64,000 bases of DNA from positions 39,517,745 through 39,581,744 of the forward strand of contig OX421962.1 of assembly GCA_949128115.1 (NCBI GenBank). The letters run 5' to 3'. Source of the stretch: Anaspis maculata (taxonomy: Eukaryota; Arthropoda; Insecta; Coleoptera; Scraptiidae). Positions 10,019 to 21,558 of this stretch are shown piece after piece (positions within the stretch are counted from its first letter, which is position 1; each line of letters begins with the position of its first letter). A model generated the notes under the pieces. The model worked only from the letters and a program-made list of their open reading frames with translations. It was not told the origin of the DNA and did no database searches. The position numbers and the translations under genes were made by a program.

Positions 10019-12468
10019 TTCTGTCAAGGAATAGGTCGCGGGAACATAACCGTCACCCTGGCACCCGCTATGGCAACGTTGTAGGCACGCCGGCACAACG
10101 AAGCCGTGAACGAAGCGCCTCTTGCCAGCTTCTTGCCCGCGTTTGCGCATTGGGGGGTGTCAAGGTAGCGAAGTAGAGATTCGCTCGTTCTTACTCATTG
10201 CTCAGCCAAATATTGAGTTCAGCGCAATAATTTTTTTGATACAGTGTCAATTCTTCGATAATTTATCCTTGTATTTATTACAACCGTCGGCGGTACGGCA
10301 TGGGTGGATATGCATACAGGCTACTATAACGAAAGTCAAGCATCGCCTGCAGGAGCCAGAACCTGGATGGGTGACTGGTGGATAGCTGTGCGCGAAGAGA
10401 GCGGACGCAGCGTAGTGTACTTGCCCAAGGGGGCTCCATTACCTGTACACGCACATGAATGAGGTGATTGTAGGTAGTAGCATAAATCCATAGTGCGGCT
10501 CGGTGCTCCGACACCTCGACACCCAGACGGGTACAAGAGGTTACGATTATATATACATATATATTTATTACAACCAAAGAAAATTATATTACCAAGTACT
10601 AGTGAAGATAACATCATACCATATACCCATCTTTATTCTTTAGGTAGCCATTTTTGTTCCCGCGACCTATAGACCCATAGCGATTGATTTCGCAACGCTT
10701 TATTTCACCAATTTAACTCAATCCTTGAGAGCATGGTCGACGTACTTCCTCAAAGTACACCGTCATACCGCCAAGCGTTATTACACTTGACGCCGTAAAT
10801 ACCTTAATAGCAATTTTAAGGAAATTTTACCATCTATTGGAAAATTTTCATCAACCTGAGATAACCCTTGCTTAGATTTTTTCAATATGACTAACAAAGT
10901 TTAGAGCGAGATTTAGAATATCTGGTATTTTTTTGGGACAGATGAAAAAAAAACACCACCAGCTTTATTTGACATTGTAGTGTTATGTCACGACACAAGT
11001 AGGTACTAGTTGGAGGTACCCAGTGGAGTTTTTATTCCATCTCTCGGATCAATTTCTAACAAGCATGAACGACCACTTGTTCTGGTCATGCATCTCAACT
11101 GGCAAAGTTATCAAAATAACTCGGTTGTAGAAATTATATTTGATCTCAAGCCGCCGTTGCGCGGAATTAGACAGCTGTGAATGCAATCATCATACCGAGT
11201 GTTCCTCCGCATAATCTATTTTAGATTGCTTTGGTACAGCCATAACTATCTCAAAACGCTACTCCCATTTCAAATTACCGGTGTTTCGTGTCAATAAATA
11301 GGTGCTTATTACTTTTCGACAAATAAATAGACAAAACTACAAATCAACCTGCCATCATTGTTGTTATAAATATGAACTGCATACAAAGTGACCGCTTTCA
11401 CCATTTTTTAATGGTATATTATGCGAGTGACTTCATAATAACGGCTCGTGTTCAAAAAAGAATCCTTCAACTACCTACTACTGCTACTTCACTACTACTA
11501 CTACCTACTACTTGTTTTCACTATTGTGCGAAGAATTCGTTGCCGCAGGATATGCAAGAATATGGGTTACTAGATTAGAATATGGCGCTCGGGTTTCAGG
11601 AGTTGATTTGTTTGTTTGATTAATTCATGCGAAATTTATGTGACCTGGGCAATCTAATTTTAATTTCATTTGTGCAATAGACTATTTATACAGGGTGTTC
11701 TGATCTCACCGTAAAAGAAGTCCAGGGCAGTCAAGGAAGGATGGCGTTACCCTGTAAGACAGACTTATACATACAGTGAGGAGTGAGATAGACAAAAATG
11801 TACAAATTGAACTAACTGGTGGGCTTGTTCGTGCGCCAAAGAATGTAAAAAGATTACAGACCCTTGAAATGTGATCGACATGGTTGTTGTGGAGATATGT
11901 ATTGCAAAAATTCTTTTTTATTTTCCAAAATATTGAGAAATTCGACATCCTACACGCAGCATGGTTTTCGCAGATTTTCAAGCCAGGAAACTACAACCTC
12001 GAGAGTATGGCTACAACCTCAAGACTTCAAGAGTATAAGGAGTGCCAGAAATATATTGAAAAAAAAAGTTTTTGATTTTTTAGAAACTTGGATGGAGCTT
12101 CAAGCTTCTTTATTGAATGCTTTAGAACAAACTAAAAGACAATTTCTTTATTAAACTTATTAAACTTCTTTATTAACGTTAAACTTTATTTACCAAGTAT
12201 GTATTCGAAATGAAGATAAGTCATAAATTTTTGGAATCTGTATTCTTCAATAACACCCGCAAAAGGTTCCAGAGGTACTCAAACTGATATGGAGCATAGA
12301 GTCACAAAAATAACCGATCCGTTTCTAGATTCATTCCCATCGAAAACTTTCTGGACATTTCTTCGTAACTCTCAATTGAAAGACCAATAAAGTATCGTCA
12401 TTATTATTATTAAAACTTTCTGCAGGCATTTTTGATGAAAACTGGCTGTTCAAAAGTTGTGACTTACC
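10019..12468. other. Intronic sequence; short simple repeats only
   Basis: A TATATATACATATATATT run lies at about 10546-10566 and a CTA/CTACTACTT triplet-rich run at about 11470-11515. A TACAGGGTGTTCTGATCTC string at about 11691 resembles the end of an insect repeat family, but its partner end was not found. No gene is recognised. Confidence 0.4.
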
Positions 12469-12514
12469 TCGTTATGCGAGGGGGTAATCACTTGTGCAAT
12501 ATTTGGGACAAGGT

Positions 12515-12745
12515 GTGTGCAATACTGTGCAATATCGTGCAATATCGTGCAATATCGTGCAATAGTGTGCAATACTGTGCAATATCGTGCAATATCGTGC
12601 AATAGTGTGCAATACTGTGCAATATCGTGCAATAGTGTGCAATATCGTGCAATAGTGTGCAATATCGTGCAATAGTGTGCAATATCGTGCAATGGTGTGC
12701 AATATCGTGCAATGGCGTGCAATAGTGTGCAATATCGTGCAATAT
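12515..12745 (+). repeat. 10-bp minisatellite array 1 (about 23 units)
   Basis: Strictly 10-bp phased copies of (T/C)GTGCAATA(G/T/C). Two main unit types alternate: the junctions AATAG-TGTGC and AATAT-CGTGC are coupled, whereas mixed junctions are rare. Decayed copies (GTGTAATA-like) trail to about 12850. Since 10 is not a multiple of 3 and the unit makes no stop on the minus strand, all three minus frames stay open; this explains the His/Tyr/Cys/Leu-rich ORFs here. Confidence 0.95.
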
Positions 12746-13499
12746 GTGTACTAACGTATAATATGTGATAAGCATGGAACTCGCATAGAACGCGTGTAAT
12801 ATGAGGAATAAGCATGGAATATGTGTGTAATAAGTGTAATACCGTCTAATATATGAGAAGTAACATCTAATATCTGAAGTGAGTGCAAAATATGCGTGAA
12901 ATTGGTGGAAGGTTACCCAATTGTCACTCCCACGACATATGAACACTCAGGGAAAGGTGGTCTTCTCAGGGAATGTGGTTAAGAATTGACATAAGTACTT
13001 CTATACTCAGATCAAAAGCTCGCTCAAAAATATAGACAACGTTCATGTACAAATTTCGCCATATACAGGGATTGTGAGGGGGGGGATATTGACCTTGCTC
13101 TTTTCTTGCGATCTCCCATTGGGGCTTCGTCCGGGCTTTGCTCTTACAATAATATAATATAAAATATTATATTATAGTTTGGATAATGAGAAACTTTCAT
13201 TTCAAAGTTTTTCACCCACAGAAATTGAATCTGCCCCTCATACGCCCATATTTTTCAAAAATTCCAAATTTGACAGTGTACATTTTTTCCGATTTTTCCA
13301 AAATCATTTTTTGGCACTCAGCTAAACTTCATTGTCGATCCGTCTGGTCACGTATCTCTAGTCGTCTATCTCCTAAACGGATGTTTTTGACTTTTAAAAT
13401 TGTTACTTGAAAACAAATGTTTCGATTTTGTTTTTTTCTGCACAAAAAAAGAAGAAAACACAAATACGCAAATATTGCGCCTTTTAGATGTATCGCATT

Positions 13500-14207
13500 T
13501 TTAATAAAACAAAGCTCTCCGCCTACAACACCAGACGATTAGACCAAAACTGCACAGACGCATGTTTCGCCCCTACTCTACTGGGGGCTCATGTATTGGT
13601 GCGCAGGCATCCAATCCGGATGCCCAGCGCTTTGGTAGTCAGATCCTTGTAATGCACACAGTGGGGGACTCATAATATGTAAGTCTCTCAAGCGGCGCCA
13701 TCTATCAAAGGCATTCTGCGATGCTATATTCCAAAAGCACCAGGAATCTTTGGCATCAGGCAGGCAAGGAATATAATACGAAATTCCACGTAAAGCCAAA
13801 CCGTCGCAGCCTCCTAGGGCCAAAGTGGACCTATTTGCGTGTTTATGTTCTCTAACATTGCTCAACTCGGCTTGAGTATACCTATGTATGTTGATAAAAA
13901 ACCATTGATGCTCCTGGCGACGGTTTGGCTTTGCGTGAAATTTCGTATCATATTCGTTGCCTGTCTGATACTTTTGGAATATAGCATCGCGGAATGCCTC
14001 TGATAGATGGCGCCGCTTGAGAGGCTTACATATTAGAGGAGCCCCCACTGTGTACATTACAAGGATCTCTGACTGCCACAGCACCGGATGGTCGAACTGG
14101 ATGCTTACGCACTGGTGAGCTCCCAATAGGGGCGAAACACGTGTCTGTGCAGTTGTGGTCTGATCGTCTGATGATGTATTAGCCGGAGAGCGTTGTTTTG
14201 TTGAAAA
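13500..14207. mobile_element. 0.7-kb foldback, arms of about 290-307 bp
   Basis: The left arm (13500-13806) and right arm (13918-14207) are inverted copies with roughly 85% identity by eye. Matching blocks include CTGCACAGAC next to TGTTTCGCCCCTA, ATCCTTGTAATG, CTCTCAAGCGGCGCCATCTA, and AAGCCAAACCGTCG at the inner ends. The loop is 111 nt. It lies inside the 3.9-kb element. The 182-codon minus-strand ORF across it is a by-product of the palindrome with no recognisable protein features. No clean target duplication was seen. Confidence 0.85.
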
Positions 14208-14209
14208 AA

Positions 14210-14790
14210 GAACTCGGAAGGCTTTTCAAATGATGTATCACTCGCCCCCTATTTACGGGAAACATTTTTTCTATATTTCTAACTTTTCCTCCATTACATT
14301 GGACATCAGAGTATTTTAGGAGAGAAAGGGAGTTTTTGAAAATTTTGAAAATATTTTTTTGGAAAGATGATTCATTTCTCTTCAAATTTGATATATCACA
14401 AAGTACATAGGTAGTGTCCCCAAGTGGGGTGGGAGGGAGCGAAAGGGGTGAATTTGGGTGGCACTTTTTTCCGAAAATGTTTTCCTTCGATGCTGTGCAG
14501 GATGACGTTGACACCATTGAAGAGAATTGAAAAGTCAAGGATATCAAATTGGACATTCAGAGAATTTTAGAAAAAAAGGGGGTGGGGTAAAAAACTTTGA
14601 AAAATTCTTCCAGAAAGAGATTTAAATTTATGATGATTTGATGTATCGGTATCGCAAAGTAGGTAGTGTCATTTGAAATTCCGAAGTTGGTGTGGGTGTG
14701 GGTGAAGATAGAAAAATTTCGCCTGGCAAAAAATTTGTTCAGGGTGGCTTGTTTCCATTGAAACACCTGTATGCAGGGCGTTACACACTT
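14210..14790. repeat. Single arm related to the 60-61 kb palindrome
   Basis: Blocks match the right arm of the palindrome at 60349-61412 in the same order and orientation: GGGGTGAATTTGGGTGGCAC (here 14445-14465) against 61034-61055, TCGATGCTGTGCAGGATGACG against 61074-61096, and TATCGCAAAGTAGGTAGTGTC against 61224-61241. No inverted partner adjoins it here, so this is a solo or truncated copy of that family. Confidence 0.7.
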
Positions 14791-15389
14791 TCTGTTGATA
14801 TTTCAGGAGATGCGGTAGAGCATTAACAACTTCTGTTTTTTTTTATTCGGCATTTTACACAGCATTTCAATCAATAACAAGTGCTTAGTGTTTTCTCATT
14901 GAATCGTTTTAACCCAAAAATAATTGTCAAAGTCAAGGGATTTTCACCAAGATAATATCGGGTCTACTTTTCGAGTGATTGATAGTTTGTTTGAGGAATT
15001 TGAAACATTTAACTCGAATGAACCACAGAACAGGAGTAAAATTTTGCTGATTGTCGTCCAAATAGATTACTAGTAGAAATGGTAATTTTAATGCATCATT
15101 GTATAGTAGAATATGTATAGATGCTATGAAGTGTCTCTTCTCTTCTCACTTGCTAGTATGCAATAATTGATAGCCTTAATTAACGGTATTCTGTGAAAAA
15201 AAATTAGAAAAAGGTATGTTTCTCAAGTTGAATGGATGAATGAACCGTTGACGTACATCGTTTGCTAAATTGTCAGTGCATGTCATCGAGTGTATCGCTG
15301 TTCACGTTAACGAGTAGTAATGTTCATATATCCTACTGTTCACGTCGAGGTTCACGTTATAGAGCTTCTACTGTATTTATGTTTTCCTG

Positions 15390-15478
15390 TCTTTCTTTTG
15401 GCGATAATATTTATTTTTCGATGCTCTCTATCATCTCCTGAAATATTGACAAAAAAGTGAAACACCCTGTATAGTACA
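15390..15478. repeat. Dispersed repeat ending in AACACCCTGTATAG, copy 2
   Basis: Direct-orientation partner of 4660-4745. Shared blocks are ATATTTATTTTTCGATGC, ATCATCTCCTG and GACAAAAAAGTGAAACACC. Identity is imperfect but co-linear over about 85 bp. Element class unknown. Confidence 0.55.
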
Positions 15479-15940
15479 GGTTTGTTTTCATGTATCACTT
15501 ACTTAATGCGAGTTCACCCGAATGAAAATTTGTTACTGAGTCCGTGAGGGCATATTCGGCCTATTTTTTTTTTGTCCATACACACATCGATCTTTGCTTT
15601 AATATGCTTGATTTCGATTTTGAGCAAAATAGCTAAATACATAATGGGTGGCCAAACTTCAGGCCAAGTTTCATTCCTCGTTTCATTCCATATGTGTCCG
15701 GGAAATAAGACAGTTTCTAATTTGTTTCAACTTGGTAGATATTCAATGAGATGTTGTTTCAGCCGTAAAGTCACTTTTGAAGTTCTTGAAGCAATCTAGC
15801 CCTTCACGCGATTGTAGGTACCGATTGTACTTCGAATGTACCCACCTACCTATCTAGCTACCTACAATACCATGTGTAATAGTAAGTTTATAATTTGTGT
15901 AATCAATAAGAATGCGTGTTATATGTGCAAAGTGTGTAAT

Positions 15941-16310
15941 AGTGTGCAATATCGTGCAATAGTATGCAATAGTGTGTAATATGTGCAATATTTGTAATAG
16001 TGTGCAATATCGTGCAATAGTGTGCAATATCGTGCAATAGTGTGCAATATCGTGCAATAGTGTGCAATATCGTGCAATAGTGTGCAATAGTGTGCAATAT
16101 CGTGCAATAGTGTGCAATATCGTGCAATAGTGTGCAATAGTGTGCAATATCGTGCAATAGTGTGCAATATCGTGCAATAGTGTGCAATAGTGTGCAATAG
16201 TGTGCAATAGTGTGCAATATTGTGCAATAGTGTGCAATATTGTGCAATATTGTGCAATATTGTGCAATAGTGTGCAATAGTGTGCAATATCGTGCAATAG
16301 TGTGCAATAT
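15941..16310 (+). repeat. 10-bp minisatellite array 2 (about 37 units)
   Basis: Same 10-bp unit and same plus-strand orientation as the array at 12515, with the same coupled unit types. The right edge ends in a perfect palindrome, GTGCAATATTGCAC (about 16301-16314), where orientation flips for one unit just before the right end of the 3.9-kb element. A slip of phase near 15980-16000 marks the older left part. Open minus-strand frames of 134-183 codons here are array artefacts. Confidence 0.95.
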
Positions 16311-16360
16311 TGCACAGTTGGGACACCCCTTTCGCGAGTGATTACCCCCTCGTCGTTATG

Positions 16361-17852
16361 TGTAATAGATGAAAATTTAAAGCGCATTAACCGGCTCAAA
16401 ATCATTTCTTTTGGGTCGGTTTTAAAGTGTTTTCGAACATTATTTGAGATAATGAAGATGAGAGGCTTGAGGTACCGCCTTTTTTTTTTTCAATATTTTT
16501 CTGGCGTTTGGCAAGCGGGAAGTATGACGTCCTGTTTTTGCCGTTGAAATAAAGCCTTCTTCATGTTCCGTTTTGTTAACAAAAAAAATCATTCAGTTCT
16601 GTTTCTGTTCCTATCGATCCCAATTTTAATGTTTATTTGACTTTACCAATGAGCAAGTGATAAAAAAAATATTGAAAATACAGTTCGATTTTCTCAGGTT
16701 CTCTTTAAAACTGTATAACTTGAGAATTCATCATAAACCCTTAATTTTGGAGAGCAGTGGACTATTATAATACTTATCATACGAATTACAGCGGCTATAA
16801 ATAATACGTGTAATTGCTTGTGGCAAGAATATGAATATGGTGATGTTGATTAAAAAAGAGCGGTTTGCGTGTTGAGATGTCTGGTGATGATAAGGGGTTC
16901 GAATTTACCGTGAAAGAAAGTCACAATTTTTTTAAATTAATTTTTGCATTTCTGTGTCAAGATTTTAATGACAGATTGTGCTAACTTACAAGGTTATCGA
17001 GTGCATGAACATGAAGCAAAGACCGAGATTGCAGATTGTGTAATTCCTTGGGCATTTCCTTTTCAAATTTCAATAAATGTGTTGGGAGTTGATGAAAGTA
17101 GGATCAGCGTTGTGAGCTTTTGCTCTTAGGGGTTGACATTCTATCAACTAGTCAAAACGTAACAAGATCAAGGAATATGTCAGTAGATAATAGATTTTGT
17201 TGAAGGAAGGTTGAGAACAGCTAACTGTTTGATACGTTATTGGTATGTAACTTGTAGTTATACGGCGAGTTCTGGCCAGAATATGCTGGCAGTGGCATCG
17301 CGAATTTATACTGACAGATTCTGGCCTGAGGCTGAGGAGCTCGCTGAGGAGCTTCATTTCAATTTACCAACATGTACGTTTACGTTACCATTAGTGCGCT
17401 CGTTGATCGGCAATACAGAGAGCGCAGCGTGTGAAGTTTCGAAACCTGGATTAATTTTTTGCCTGTAGGAATTTTGAAAAACGGTTATATATTTAGACAG
17501 GTCAGATCAATTGATTTTATGAGAAACATTTTCCTTTAAATTGTTATTTTTTTACCTCTTCCTGTATTCAAGCAGTGACATCATCGACAATTTTTTTAAA
17601 TTTCAGTATTCATTATTTTTTTTACAAATTTTGTAGAGCAAAACAAAAGAGTTTATTAAGACGAATATTCACTTTTGACTTGTATATTTATTTAAGTGAC
17701 ACAATGAAATAAGGCCCATTTGAATTGCCAAAAATAAACAAATCTTTGAGGATTCTTCAGCAGATCTTCGAGAAGATACGATACTGATACATGGCAGCTT
17801 GTGAATTAAATTGCGATTTTCTGAAAAATAACATTTTTACATAACAGAGTGC
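16361..17852. other. Intronic sequence without recognised features
   Basis: AT-rich, with small ORFs of no recognisable content and no inverted or tandem repeats of note. Confidence 0.4.
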
Positions 17853-17863
17853 TTATAGAATGG

Positions 17864-18167
17864 TTTTTTCTTTTTCCCTGCATAAACTACTGGGTTATTA
17901 GCAGGCTTTTTCGGTGAGTTTTTCTGTAACGATAACAACGAACGACGACACAACGTACGTGTAGATAACAGTTTTTGTAACTGTGGAGATTTTTAGTATG
18001 GTTTTCGATGGCTTTTCCATTTCATCTCTTTTCCCGGGGCATCACCGCACGATAGTAGCCCTAGTACTAAGGAACGCATGAAAAAGTCCATCTGGCTCGG
18101 TGCGGATTTGAACCCGGAACCTCCACCCTTGAAAGCGAGGCCGAGCTCACCGTGCTACCGACGGGGT
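17864..18167 (-). mobile_element. tRNA-derived SINE
   Basis: On the minus strand the head reads GTCGGTAGCACGGTGAGCTC (A-box, plus-strand 18143-18162), then a B-box CGGGTTCAAATCCG (plus-strand 18103-18116). About 220 bp of body follows, with an A-rich tail (T-rich on plus at 17864-17876). Near-identical direct repeats TTATAGAATGG (17853-17863) and TTATAAAATGG (18168-18178) flank it, an 11-bp target duplication with one mismatch. Its head differs from the SINEs at 3.9 and 9.8 kb, so at least two SINE lineages are present. An intact tRNA is excluded by the missing 3' acceptor pairing and the tailed body. Confidence 0.75.
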
Positions 18168-18179
18168 TTATAAAATGGC

Positions 18180-20496
18180 CATTTTTACAGGATCGCACTA
18201 TAAATTAGGTCGGAAAACACCGATACCCGCTGTTTGACTTGTCATACTAAATCATTTAGACCGATTGGAGAATCGCATCCATGGGCTTTTTTTCAAGTCG
18301 CGAGACCAATTTACTTGGAATTGCCTATGGCAACCGCCTGTTTCCGCTCCTGCAATTGGTTGCTGTAATAGAACCGCCCCATTTTCACTTGGAAAATGAC
18401 TCCACTCGTTTCAAAAATTGGAAACTTGCATGTTTTTATCATGTGAGTGACCCATCATCATTAGGGTGTGCTCGGACCGTTACTCGTTAGATGCTCTTGG
18501 TACGTTGATTATATTTCAACTAAAAATACGGAAGTATACCGACTTACTTACATTGCCAAACTTGACTTTATACCTATCTGTAGGTCAAAACGTGAGAATT
18601 GATTCTCTCCGGGCCACGATATAGGGCAGTCTCCGTAGGCCCTATTTTGAATGTATCGTGTCGATTGAGTGGGGTTTGAAGGCGAAGACGCCCCCGTAGG
18701 AGAAGAATTACGCCGCAGAGCCAGTAAATTGCAATGTCAAAGTGGATCGGAAAATCCGGTGGGAAAAACTGTGTTGCGCTCTCCTTTGCTGTACGCTATA
18801 CGTTAAGACACATCTCCGGCGATTTGTTATTTGGAGCAAGTATGCAAAGAAGTAAAGTGAAGAGAAACTAGTCCAGTTATGGTCCGCTGGTTCTGCTGTT
18901 CTAGCGGCCTATGGCTTTGCTATACACACGTTGCTACCACTAGAGCTGCTAAGAGCGTAATTTCAGAGCACCGAGCTCTATTGCCGAGACATATTCAGGC
19001 AGCGGTGCAGTCATCATCATCATCGTCGTGACGGTCGCTTTGCCGGTGGATCATGATATTCATGATCATGCAAACATAATCCGGAGTGTAACGGCAGCGC
19101 TGAGTCAGCGCTATTTGTTTTGTTTTTAATTCACGCGCTCGCCGACTTGTCTCTGTCGCTCTCTGAAATTCCGCTTTTACGGAAAAATCTTTTGTTTGAA
19201 AAACCCGTCGGTCGGTTCATCAACGACGACCTGTGTACGGAGAGGCGGATTTTTGCCTTGGCTCATATCACTTCGAGCGTAAAGACGGGCTCGCTGATGG
19301 GCTGACTGGCTGGTTGGCTACCTGACGTGAAGCCGTTCCGACAATTTTTATATTTCCATTGTTTCTAGCAGCGTAATCTTACGTTATGTTACTGACCTCT
19401 GGCAGGTGAAGAAGTTTCCGAATCGTTCCCGTAGACTGGCTTCCGCTTCTACAAGGTACCCATCAAAGGCTCTTTTAACGCACCAGATGCGTGCGGCAGC
19501 GGCGACAATCCCAACGCATTATTTTCGGAGACAATTGTCTTTGGGCAGGGCTGTAACGCTGGCAGAGTTTCGCAATTCCGTGCAGACTCCGCACCGCACT
19601 CAGCAATTTTAATTGCACAGTGAAGTCAGAAGCAAAACAAAATTCGTGATAATGATCTGATGCCATTCACCTATTATCTAATTACCACAGCATGGCGAGC
19701 ACGAGCAAATGCTCAGCACAGCACACCTTAGACCCAACCATTACTCAGTATTAAATCATAAATGAGGCTATATCCACGTTATGAAATCACTTATAAGGGT
19801 GCACAATCAACACTGGGAGCGCATTGGGTTACCTACCTCTGCCTACATTAAAAAAATGACTAACTTCATGCCCTGTTGGATTAAAAATACTGGTACACTT
19901 TCTAATCAAACTTTCATAATATCAGCATGATGTAGAGATAAAGCGCGCGCGATTTTTAGAGCATATTACTTTTTGCATGTAATTAATTTTTTATTGTTGT
20001 GTACGGAAAGTAAGGCTGTTTTAATTGACTTCGGAAGCTCACGTTTAGAAAAAGCGAATTTTAAATTTTTTCTCTTTCTAACAACATTAAGTAAATGTAA
20101 TGGCCACATCGCAAATAATTATCTTCATTGTTTTACAACATCCTCCTTCTTAGTGAGCGACCGACCGAATGCAATGAAACCGAGACCGCGCTGCTTTCTT
20201 GAAACATCAAACAATGGGCTTAAAGTGGCAAAAAATGCATCATTGTTCACGGCCTTGGCACAATATAAAGGTGACCAATGTGGGATTACAGTTTTTGTTA
20301 TGAAATCGAGAGCTTCTCTGAAGATTCGTTAATGACGTAAAGTGTCTGTTCCCTGTATCGCACAAATTTCACCAGGGCCCCCTTATATTAAACGATGCTT
20401 AGAGTAACAGCTCCATGATATCCACAATCCAGAATCCAGGATTTATCGAATTCGTCATTTTGAGGCAACTTTTTCTCGAAAACTATAAGATTTTCA
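18180..20496. other. Intronic sequence without recognised features
   Basis: Composition is mixed, with locally GC-richer patches near 18600-19110 and 19400-19600. No exon with matching splice sites, repeat pair or RNA gene could be supported. Confidence 0.35.
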
Positions 20497-21440
20497 TCAG
20501 ACATTTCCCCCTGAGGGATACCCCTGGGAGAGTAGTACCCGTCCAGCGTCTTGCTCACGAACTTGTGGAACTTCCTCTGTAATTTCTCGACTTGCAGTTT
20601 CAGTCCTTTTCCGAGGATTCCAAATCAGACTTCCATACTCTAACTTCGAACGTACTATGGAGTTGAAGAGTACAAGGAGGACGGTCCCATCCCAAAATTC
20701 TGAGCAGTTGCCAGCAATGTAACTCATTGTCCTGGATGCTGAGCTCACCATTGAAGAAAGATGTCTATCAAATTTAAGTGTCGGTTGAAAGGTGATCCCA
20801 AGGTCCCGACATTCTGTGCCCCGTTCCAGAACCGCTCCCAGACAGAATATGAGGGTATTCATAGATGATTTCACATCGAGAGAAGCTGGTTATTTTGCAT
20901 TTATTGGTGTTGAACTGGAGATTGTTTACGGTGCACCATGAGGAGAGGACATCGAGGCCCCCTGAAGCAGGGTGCAGTCATCTGGGTGACGTATATCCCT
21001 ATAGATCTTAAGGTCATCCGCAAACAACAAGACTTTACTCGAAATATCCTTGGTGATATCGTTGATGAAGATGGAAAATATCCTCGGAGACAGGTTCGTT
21101 CCTTGAGGGACGTCACTCGTTGCCATGTAGTTCTGAGAGCGACGGCCATGAATCTCAACGAACTGCTCCCCGTCCGCAAGGTAGGACTTGAAGAAGCTTT
21201 ACTAAGTTGTGATGGAAGCCGAAAGTACTCAATTTGTTCAGCAAGATTCTATGGTCCACTCTGTCGAAGGCCTTCGCAAAATCAGGGTATATGATGTCCG
21301 TCTGTCCTCGGCTGTCCAGTGACGTAGCCACATCATTGGTGACCGTAGCCAGATTAGTTGTTTGTAGCTTGTAGCCAGATGTAGCCGCATTGCAATCGGT
21401 GAGCAACAACGCTGGCCATCGATCTATCAATAATGACCGA
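20497..21440 (-). pseudogene. Non-LTR retrotransposon reverse transcriptase relic
   Basis: Read on the minus strand, pieces of one reverse transcriptase appear in order but in different frames. First comes a segment with SRGQTDIIYPDFAKAFDRVD (catalytic-region motif A, about 21330-21235), then SDVPQGTNLSPRIFSIFIND (about 21118-21060), then LLFADDLK (the F-ADD catalytic box, about 21030). A thumb-region segment follows with RDLGITFQPTL and RSKLEYGSLIWNP (about 20810-20610). This order and spacing match Jockey/R1-type ORF2 proteins. Several frameshifts and a stop after the FADD box make it non-functional. The 5' half and endonuclease domain are absent, as usual for 5'-truncated copies. It lies antisense within the putative host intron, next to the foldback at 21559. 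Confidence 0.85.
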
Positions 21441-21558
21441 TAAAAGACATAACTTGCCGCGTACAAGTCATGCGTTTTCCTGGATAATCGTCGGAAATCT
21501 GGAAAGTATTGTGGTGCCACAGTCAATGTTTTCAATTGAAGTTGGGTACTGCAAAAAT

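Larger units (their letters stand above)
12477..16352. mobile_element. 3.9-kb TIR element with 8-bp TSD and subterminal 10-bp minisatellites
   Basis: The ends are a perfect 16-bp inverted repeat: CGAGGGGGTAATCACT at 12477-12492 and AGTGATTACCCCCTCG at 16337-16352. Both are bounded on the outside by the identical direct octamer TCGTTATG (12469-12476 and 16353-16360). A perfect 8-bp duplication exactly abutting perfect inverted ends is strong evidence of one transposition. Just inside each end is a long array of a 10-bp unit, TGTGCAATAG or CGTGCAATAT. Between the arrays lie a foldback (13500-14207), an arm related to the 60-kb palindrome (14210-14790) and unrecognised sequence. No transposase was found, so it is non-autonomous. 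Minisatellite-bearing ends recall Foldback (FB)-type and MULE- or P-related elements; an 8-bp duplication is also compatible with hAT. Superfamily unassigned. Confidence 0.78.

Noticed and set aside
12450..12946. Minus-strand ORFs of 86-152 codons rich in His, Tyr, Cys, Leu
   Set aside because: They are forced by the 10-bp minisatellite, which lacks stops in all three minus frames. The translation is just a 10-residue repeat with no leader or splice context.
13578..14126. 182-codon minus-strand ORF
   Set aside because: It spans both arms and the loop of a palindrome, has no recognisable motif, and is readable only because the arms happen to lack stops.
15854..16405. Minus-strand ORFs of 134-183 codons, apparently homologous to those at 12.5 kb
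   Set aside because: Same minisatellite artefact. Similarity between the two sets reflects the shared DNA repeat, not a protein family.
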